NCBI GenBank assembly: GCA_018806985.1
Contig: JADANN010000370.1
Coordinates: 1,470,001-1,534,000 of the forward strand
Direction of reading: 5' to 3'
DNA length: 64,000 nucleotides
Source of the DNA: Angiostrongylus vasorum
Taxonomy: Eukaryota > Nematoda > Chromadorea > Rhabditida > Metastrongylidae
Under the pieces are notes generated by a model. It saw nothing but the letters and a program-made list of their open reading frames with translations, was not told the origin of the DNA and made no database searches. The position numbers and the translations under genes were made by a program. The stretch's first letter is position 1. Each line of letters opens with the position of its first letter. This document shows positions 58,105 to 64,000 of this stretch, one piece after another.

Positions 58105-58392
58105 CTGTGGCGCAGTGGTCGGAGGCACCCTGCGACACACACTTCATACACGTGGGATCAATCCCTCGTGCCCATGGTCCACCAAGCCTTCTATCCCTCC
58201 GGAGTCGGCAAATTGGTACCAGACTTGTCTGTGAGGGTAGGAGCACTGGCTCGATACATCGGCAGGCCACCGCGAATCATTGTAAAGGCCAGATGTGCAT
58301 TCATTCGCCTCCAACGACACTTAATGAAATCGAATGCATGGCACATCCCTCAAGCATTGATCGACGCGGAGAGCTTTATCCATTATCCTTTA
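58105..58392 (+). repeat. R1 SINE-like repeat, well preserved
   Basis: The clearest copy: GCCTGTGGCGCAGTGGTCGG (A box TGGCGCAGTGG), GTGGGATCAATCCCTCG (B-box-like), then the core and GCGGAGAGCTTTATCC. Use it as the reference for the family. Confidence 0.9.
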
Positions 58393-58394
58393 TC

Positions 58395-59140
58395 CATCAC
58401 TAAGTTCTGAAACCACTTAGCTTCCGTTTGTTTGCACACCTTTGAACAATCGCACTCTTCATACTTGTATTGACATCAACTCTCGCATTCTCCCAACGTT
58501 CGACAACATTCGATATCCATTCACTTTCACATTCTCACATTCACAACATTCGCCTTTTTCAGAACATATGTTTGAGAAAGAACAGCTACGCACCGAAATC
58601 GACAACATTCACTGAAGGTACGTCTTGCTACAAACTCTTTGTTCAAGTATAGGTACGATGAGATTTTCGCAGACTTCTCGGCTTATTTTCAGTTTTTTTG
58701 TTAACGTACCACATGAACTTCAAGTATTTGTAACACTCGATTTTAAACGACTTCGTTCGCCTTCACTTCTGTCTAGTATGGTTGTGTCGAATTCTTGTTC
58801 TCAATGTGACTGCTGAAACACTTTTGCTGGGCTGACACGGAATGGTTCGACATAGTCTTTTATTACAGACGACATGAGAATGGAACTATGTAAGGTTAAA
58901 GTTAAACATCATCCAAGTTGAGTATGTCTGTAGAAATCATAACTTATGCTACACATATGTAAAAAACTATTTCAGCTTGTTGTTTCAACATTATACAAAC
59001 GTTCTCTTGCGATCGTGGCAATCTTACTGTAGCGTTTTTAATGTTTACACATCAAGCAATAAAATTCAGTCAAAAGTTATGTCCTTTCAGTAGGACGCAA
59101 TATACACAAGCCGTTAGCTTCTGGAACAAGATATTTAGTA
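58395..59140. other. Interval downstream of the MSP-domain gene
   Basis: I see no exon with a recognisable motif. Words like CATTCACATTC and ACAACATTCG recur over 58480-58560 as a loose low-complexity patch. Confidence 0.4.
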
Positions 59141-59144
59141 GGAT

Positions 59145-59825
59145 TTATGGCTTAGCACCTCCGGGACCAGCGTACATACTGACAACGAGAGCATTGTCAT
59201 TAGAACCTTGGGGAGCAGGTGTTGTGGACGTATTTGGTGTGGGAAGTTTTTCGGCGTCAGCAGGGATTGGAGGTTTAGGAATAGCCACAGTAGGAGTGGT
59301 TGGTTTACCAGTGAGTGGAGCTGGTGCTCCAGAAACGGCAGGTTTGGCAGGAGCAACGGCTGCAGCTCCAGCAACGGGTGGTTTGAGAGCAACGGGAGCC
59401 GGAGTGGGCGCTATTGGAGTAGTTGCTACTGCCGGTGTCTGATGAGGTTCAGTAATGACTACCAGAGGAACAGTAATTGATTGTATCGAACCTGGTGGAG
59501 CGGCTGTGAATGCATTCTTAGCATCTTTCCCATCGTCTTTTGCTTGCGTCCACTGTATTACCATTATGTCTTCTTTTGGTTTTCCAGGTAGACGTGTGAT
59601 CACAAGCGAAGTAGTGCTAGACATAGCAATAAAACCATATATAGGTTGTATACCATATTCGTTGTTGTTTGAGCACTTCACTTTGAACACAACTCGTTCT
59701 CCGCCGTTCTTCAGAGTAACAGTCAGTTTTCCTCCAGCTGTTGTGAATTTGACGATTACAGGCTCCACGGTCACTGCTCCTCTAAATTCGGTGATATTAG
59801 TTGAGCAAGGTGAATAGTCAGTCAT
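59145..59825 (-). CDS. MSP-domain protein with Ala/Pro-rich C-terminal tail
   Basis: A single exon of 226 residues. The first 110 or so form a Major Sperm Protein fold: VTVEPVIVKFTTAGGKLTV, TLKNGGERVVFKVKCSNN, then YGIQPIYGFI and VIQWTQAKDD. Instead of stopping at the usual 127 residues it continues with about 110 residues rich in Ala, Pro, Thr and Val (PVAGAAAVAPAKPAVSGAPA). MSP-domain proteins in nematodes include the cytoskeletal MSPs of amoeboid sperm and smaller regulatory relatives; the extended, intronless form suggests a sperm-expressed or secreted MSP-domain protein rather than a canonical MSP. No signal peptide is seen. The start ATG is the first in frame. Confidence 0.88.
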   Translation of the reverse strand: MTDYSPCSTNITEFRGAVTVEPVIVKFTTAGGKLTVTLKNGGERVVFKVKCSNNNEYGIQPIYGFIAMSSTTSLVITRLPGKPKEDIMVIQWTQAKDDGKDAKNAFTAAPPGSIQSITVPLVVITEPHQTPAVATTPIAPTPAPVALKPPVAGAAAVAPAKPAVSGAPAPLTGKPTTPTVAIPKPPIPADAEKLPTPNTSTTPAPQGSNDNALVVSMYAGPGGAKP

Positions 59826-60089
59826 AAGGCTTTGTGGTGATTAGGCGCATAAATCTGAATTAAGAATTACAAATAAACTAGAAGCTAGCAAATACCTACA
59901 GTCAGAGTGTTTAAAATATTTTTTGGTCGCATATGATAAGTTTTTTTAAGACGTGGCAAAGACGATCTGCTGTTGGAAGTTTGTTTATGTGGAAGTGAGA
60001 GTTACGCTAGATGGAACTAAAAATCATCGAACAAAAGAAGCAAGTCCCTTGATCATTTTCATGGATGTAATATTCGTGAAATTACTATT

Positions 60090-60352
60090 AAAGGGTAAAG
60101 CTCTCGGCGTTGATCAATCCCTGAGAGATGCGCCATGCATTCGACTTCATTAAGTATCGTTGGAGGTGATTGAACGCATATCTGGCCTTTACAATGACTC
60201 GCGGTGGGGTCCGATGTATCGAGCCAGTGCTGCCATCCTCCCAGACAAGTCTGGTACTAATTTGCCGACCCCGGAGGGAGGGAGTGCTTGGTGGGCCATG
60301 GGCGCGGAGATCGACTCCACGTGTGTGTCGCAGTGGCGCCTTCAACCATATG
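60090..60352 (-). repeat. R1 SINE-like repeat
   Basis: A full antisense copy from AAGCTCTCGGCGTTGATCAA to CGTGTGTGTCGCAGTGGCGC. Confidence 0.85.
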
Positions 60353-60424
60353 AAATTACTATTATCGGGAGGTAAATTATACGCGAAATAGTAATAATAG
60401 AAACTTTGCAGTAGTAATCCAAAT

Positions 60425-61440
60425 TAGCTGTATTTCTTCAATAAGCAGGCACGAGGTTGTTATCATAGAATTTACTAGGTCACAACAGCTGATGTTTCAG
60501 CGGTTTCGCCTTCTTCAGAGCCTGGAAAGGTCAAATTGACATGCGATCTACTCAGCCAATCACTTTCATGACCCGTAGCAGGTAAGACCTAACACATAAA
60601 TTTGCATTCGCTTAATAAACAGCTTCATTTAAACACCCACTGTTTATTCGTTGTAAATATTCCATTTAGATGGTGTACAGCAGCCGCACAGAGTAAAACA
60701 TGGACGAGGTTTGTACCTGGGTCAGATCATTGAATCAGCCTGAGATATGGGGCGAGGTCACGCGCGATAACAAGACACTCCTCCTTGCTGTTCATTTCTG
60801 GATTTTTGGAATTTATACAAAACGCTTCAAGAATTTTACGCGCTGATGTCTTCGAGTCCTGTGCGAGGATAGTGACTTCTACTTCAAAATCTTCTTCATT
60901 GTCTTTCTATGTCCTATGCGCGCTTAGTGGAGTGTTTGGTTTCAGTTTAGATTTATCGACTAGGTATTCTTTTTAAGCGGACGCGGAGCAGTCTACCCGT
61001 TTCGCCAACGTATTTGCCCCCCACACCCTTTGCAAGAGATTAGGTACACCGGACACGAACTCATTCAATCACCCGTATCCATCGTTAGGGCAAATTGTGC
61101 AGATTTTCTTTGTACACAGACGCTCACATAGGCGGTTACGAACTAGCTGGCGTCTTAAAGTGTCCGATGGTATTTCTGTCTCTCTTACGTAATTCTCTAG
61201 ACGGGTCCTTATTAAACAACGTTTTATAGCTGCATTTATTTCGTTTGAAATAAAGGGCAAGAGGAACGGAGCCTTGTTCGCGCTTGAATTATCGTTCTGC
61301 GGCGTAGTTTTTTCCTCTGTGTCTATGCCGAGAAGCTACAGTTTCGTAGCCATTTGAAATGCCTATTTGGCGCTCTAGTTTCGAGGATTCTTTCTTCTGT
61401 GCTATACCTGTGCAGACGTTGGTGGCGGTTCGAATCAAAT
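60425..61440 (-). mobile_element. Penelope-like element remnant P3
   Basis: On the minus strand the linker encodes FISNEINAAIKRCL and TLRRQLVRNRLCERLC, then the Cys pair ICTICPND, and a decayed GIY-YIG part with VYLISCKGC. The same blocks in the same order are seen in P2 at 25 kb. The module at 60487-60522 and the tail ending AACCTCGTGCCTGCTTATTG follow downstream. Frameshifts and stops throughout. Confidence 0.8.
60487..60522 (-). ncRNA. Hammerhead-like ribozyme motif
   Basis: On the minus strand: GGCTCTGAAGAAGGCGAAAC then CGCTGAAACATCAGCT. CTGAAGA, GAAAC and ATC are in order, GGCG/CGCT gives a mostly paired stem II, and GGCT/AGCT gives stem I. It lies in the 3' region of the Penelope-like remnant P3. 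Confidence 0.45.
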
Positions 61441-61539
61441 AGACGGTGGGTGTTCAAATGAAGTTGTTTATTACGCGAGTGCAAATTTGTGTTAACTCTT
61501 ATCTGCTAGGGTTACGAAAGCGTTTGGGTGAGTAGATCT

Positions 61540-61705
61540 TGTGTTAATTTGACCTTTCCAGGAAGGCGAAACGGTCGAAATGTCAGCGATTGCATCCTTA
61601 TAAGTTCTATAATACCAACCTCTTGTCTGCTTATTGAGGAAAAAACAGCGAATTATTAATCAATGCCGAGGTTAATAGAAAGTCGGTCTTGGGAAATGCC
61701 ACCAC
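61540..61705 (+). mobile_element. Penelope-like 3' module, solo
   Basis: TTTGACCTTTCCAGGAAGGC, CGAAACGGTCGAAATGTCAG, then AACCTCTTGTCTGCTTATTG and CAATGCCGAGGTTAATAGAA. It keeps the tail but lacks the GCTCTGAA part of the module and any coding region. Confidence 0.55.
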
Positions 61706-61869
61706 GTAAAGTAATCCAGATGGTTTCAAACCTAATTGTTTGACCTATTTTAGCCCATATAATGGTGAGATTTCCATAACTAAATCCCAGTTGTGCTAGA
61801 AAATAGCACGAATAAACACTATTTTTGGTTTTCTATGTGATATGATTATTCACAACTTTTCATCTAACC

Positions 61870-62240
61870 CCTGTTATTTTTTCACGGCAGGATACTATGT
61901 GAAATGGAACCATGATGATGCTGAGATATTTGCAAAACTTGGACCCTAGGCCGGATTCGAGCGTCTCAGCACCGTTGCGGTTGTATTTCATATAATACCT
62001 TCCCATGAAAAAAAATTATGGCCAGTAGATAAAAGTTATACGTTGTGATTTCGACTACAGCTTCAGCTTAACTGGGTTTCATGCCAATTCGTGCTCTCCA
62101 GATCATTTCTGCTAAGACTGTCTGAAGGAAAAACAGAGCGAATGGCCTCAAATGGTGCTGTGCGTGACACGTGAACCGCCGAAAACGCTAATCGCAGGTT
62201 TTAATCTGGACTAGCGTACAGATTTGTCAAATATCTCAGC
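61870..62240 (+). repeat. R4-related repeat, rearranged
   Basis: ATGATGATGCTGAGATATTT, GTCTCAGCACCGTTGCGG and GATCATTTCTGCTAAGACTG show fragments of R4 in both orientations. Confidence 0.55.
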
Positions 62241-62254
62241 ATTATTGTGGTTAG

Positions 62255-62630
62255 TGACTAGTGATGTCCGTCGTCACGAGCATGGTGCTAGTTCGATTCC
62301 GTTCCGCTCCAAACACCCCCTCGTCCCTTTGGGGTGAGGAAATTGATACCGGACTTCTCTGGGGAAAAAAATCACTCCTTGCAATCCAGTTGGGAGCGCT
62401 CCAACCCAGCTTTCTCAGGATTCCAGGGATAATTACTCAATCAGCATTCTACGACATTCAAGATGAAATGAGAATCCTCAAGCAGCAGCCAAAGCCACAC
62501 GTAAAAAACTTGGAAGACCTTCGTGGACGTTGGATGCGACGAAACGAATTGGATGTGAGAAGTCCTGGGATCCGCACAGTAGACGTGAAGACGGAGCAAA
62601 TAAAGTGAAAATAAAATAAAATTTGTGGTT
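62255..62630 (+). repeat. R3 SINE-like repeat, reference copy
   Basis: The only full sense copy. The B box TAGTTCGATTCCGTTCC follows GTGATGTCCGTCGTCACGAG. The body runs to AGACGTGAAGACGGAGCAAA and ends in the A-rich tail GTGAAAATAAAATAAAATTT. The open frame across it is not a gene. Confidence 0.9.
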
Positions 62631-62955
62631 ATCTGATGGGTAGTTGGTAGCGTGTGTCCCGATGCTGAAGCTGTTGTGAAATTTGTTTAGTGAATAGCCT
62701 GGAAATGTTGCGTATTTCCAGCTAAGCTAAAGTGGAAGTTGAAAGGAGCTAAATAACAATGAATCATCTCGACGATAACGAGAGCAGTTCATGCGGTCTC
62801 AGGTTATTAGTTACTACCCCCCTACTCCATACGAAAAGGCCCGTTCGACCGAACATTGGTTATAATTCTACGCTAAGGAAACTGAATACTAGTGTACTAA
62901 ACTCTTAGTTACAACATTATTCTGCACAGTATTTCATGGAAAATGCTATTCTTAC

Positions 62956-63649
62956 TTTTTTTGGTCCTGCGTCTTCTTTCTTCTCTTCTTTTTCATCTTT
63001 CTTCTCCACTTTCTTCTTTACATCTTCCACTTTCTGCTCCTCTTTCTTTTCTATTCCTTCCTTTTTTCACTTCTTCCTTCTTGTCTTCTTTCTCCTCCTT
63101 TCCTTCCATTTTCTCTTCTTTCTTTCCTTCTTTTTCATCTTTCTTCTTTTCTTTTTTCTTCCTTCTTCTCATCTTCCTTTTTCTTCTCTTCTTCTTTCTT
63201 CCTTTCTTTTTTCTTCCTTCTTCTCATCATCTTTTTTCTTCTCTTCTTCTTTCTTCCTTTCTTTTTCTTCCTTCTTCTCATCTTCCTTTTTCTTCTCTTC
63301 TTCTTTCTTCTTTTCTTTTTCTTCTTTCTTCTTCTCATCTTCTTTCTCCTTCTCTTCTTCTTTCTTCTTTTCTTTTTCTTCTTTCTTCTTTTCACCTTCC
63401 TTTTTCTTCTCTTCTTCTTTCTTCTTTTCTTTTTCTTCTTCTTTACCAGCTACAGGTTCTACAGCGTCCTTCTTATTTGCTTTCTCTTTATGGCGTTCAC
63501 TTGGCGGTACTGCCTCGACTAGGTTGGGGTCAGCGTAGTCTACCTGATAGTACACTAGCTTAAAAAGTAATGTAATGGAGTGTATAATAGAACAAAACAA
63601 TCCAGAAAATAATAGTTTGGACTCACTACCTCCAGTTGACCTTCACCTT
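62956..63649 (-). CDS. Lys/Glu-rich repetitive protein segment (two exons, low-complexity, frame uncertain)
   Basis: A small exon at 63649-63627 or so (EGEGQLE) is joined through a GTGAGT or GTAGTG donor to an exon starting at 63543 (CTATCAG acceptor). The latter reads VDYADPNLVEAVPPSERHKE and VEPVAGKEEEKEKK, then about 120 residues of K/E repeats. It closes with EDVKKVEKKDEKEEKKEDAG before a GTAAGA donor at 62955. Start and end of the large exon are in the same frame, but the middle is broken by extra bases in T6/A6 runs (near 63205 and 63145), so the frame is not continuous as given. The product would be a highly charged coiled or disordered protein, function unknown; more exons lie to both sides. 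Confidence 0.5.
62990..63445. repeat. Purine/pyrimidine tract (CTT-rich minisatellite-like)
   Basis: About 450 bases that are almost purely C and T on the plus strand, arranged in units of about 60 bases around CTTCTTCTTTCTTC and TTTTTCTTC. It underlies the Lys/Glu-rich coding segment. Confidence 0.85.
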
Positions 63650-63659
63650 CTGAAAACCA

Positions 63660-64000
63660 AGTAGATAAGTGTTATTATGGTGCGTCGACGACGAATATAA
63701 ACTGTTGAAAAAAAATGATAACGGTAATACAAGTGAATTCTTTATGGCGAGGCTACGAACAATTCGAACCGGAACGCTCAGATAGTTTGAAGGAGTATCA
63801 CTCGGTGTATCCTTCCTTCTTAATGTTCTTTTAAAGTGTAATTTAATAAGTTAAACATATATTCATGCAGTTGTAAGTCTTCTCGATCGATTTGAAATCT
63901 GTGTCTACCGACTTTACATATCAACTTGCCAATATATGAAGTAGTGGTACTATTTGATATGCCACATATCTAGTTAATGGTTAGCACTGTGGTGTAGAAA
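63660..64000. other. Right edge of the window
   Basis: I see nothing that I can assign. Upstream exons of the Lys/Glu-rich gene should lie here or beyond. Confidence 0.4.

Noticed and set aside
59208..59480. Ser/Gly-rich frames opposite the MSP-domain gene
   Set aside because: They are shadows of the Ala/Pro-rich tail codons on the other strand.
16083..62300. tRNA genes, suggested by A and B boxes at several sites
   Set aside because: None folds into a cloverleaf with an acceptor stem that I can see, and all occur at the start of repeated R1, R3 or R4 units, so they are SINE promoters.
62936..63563. Two long plus-strand frames of 200 and 206 codons rich in Ser, Phe and Leu
   Set aside because: They are the complement of the CTT-rich tract. 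The minus-strand Lys/Glu reading has splice signals and normal non-repetitive ends; the plus-strand frames do not.
1..64000. Bacterial origin, operons or CRISPR arrays
   Set aside because: Genes are split by spliceosomal introns, there are no ribosome-binding sites or dense gene packing, and the regular repeats are microsatellites or dispersed elements, not spaced arrays.

Overview
The window is nuclear DNA from a nematode. Genes have many small exons joined by GT-AG introns with nematode-type TTTCAG acceptors, and two genes have such an acceptor one base before the ATG, as at spliced-leader addition sites. It also holds a Major Sperm Protein-domain gene, a nematode-expanded glycosyltransferase family and nematode-type retroelements. 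The density of short interspersed repeats suggests a parasitic clade V worm such as a hookworm, but that is inference.

Layout. 0.5-8.6 kb (minus): a six-exon, left-truncated nucleotide-diphospho-sugar transferase gene whose introns are full of repeats. 8.7-27 kb: mostly repeat-rich noncoding DNA with one exon-like segment at 14.8 kb, a retrotransposon remnant at 18 kb and a Penelope-like remnant at 25 kb. 27.5-31.5 kb (plus): a six-exon gene for a PIR-1/DUSP11-type RNA 5'-phosphatase, with an RTE-type retrotransposon fragment lying antisense in its largest intron. 35.0-37.5 and 39.0-40.0 kb (plus): two tandem three-exon genes for GTSF1-like proteins with two CHHC zinc fingers. 40.6-45.1 and 51.7-54.1 kb (minus): two paralogous six-exon HAD phosphatase genes of the PUDP/HDHD1 type with almost identical exon lengths. 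55.6-56.6 kb: another RTE-type remnant. 59.1-59.8 kb (minus): an MSP-domain protein with an Ala/Pro-rich tail. 60.4-61.7 kb: Penelope-like remnants. 63.0-63.6 kb (minus): a Lys/Glu-rich coding segment.

Exon boundaries were deduced by hand from protein conservation, splice signals and codon phase. For the sugar transferase, pir-1, both gtsf and both HAD genes every visible junction keeps phase, with one exception: an apparent one-base insertion in an A6 run in pir-1.

Most of the rest is repeats. Four interspersed families (called R1 to R4 here) account for dozens of copies; R1 and R3 carry tRNA-like A and B boxes and behave like SINEs. A short module resembling a hammerhead ribozyme core recurs about ten times, several times next to Penelope-like GIY-YIG fragments.

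The most interesting biology is the clustering within 13 kb of a PIR-1 gene and two GTSF-1 genes. In C. elegans both proteins work with the RRF-3/Dicer ERI machinery that makes 26G small RNAs. Their physical linkage and the gtsf duplication are the main leads.
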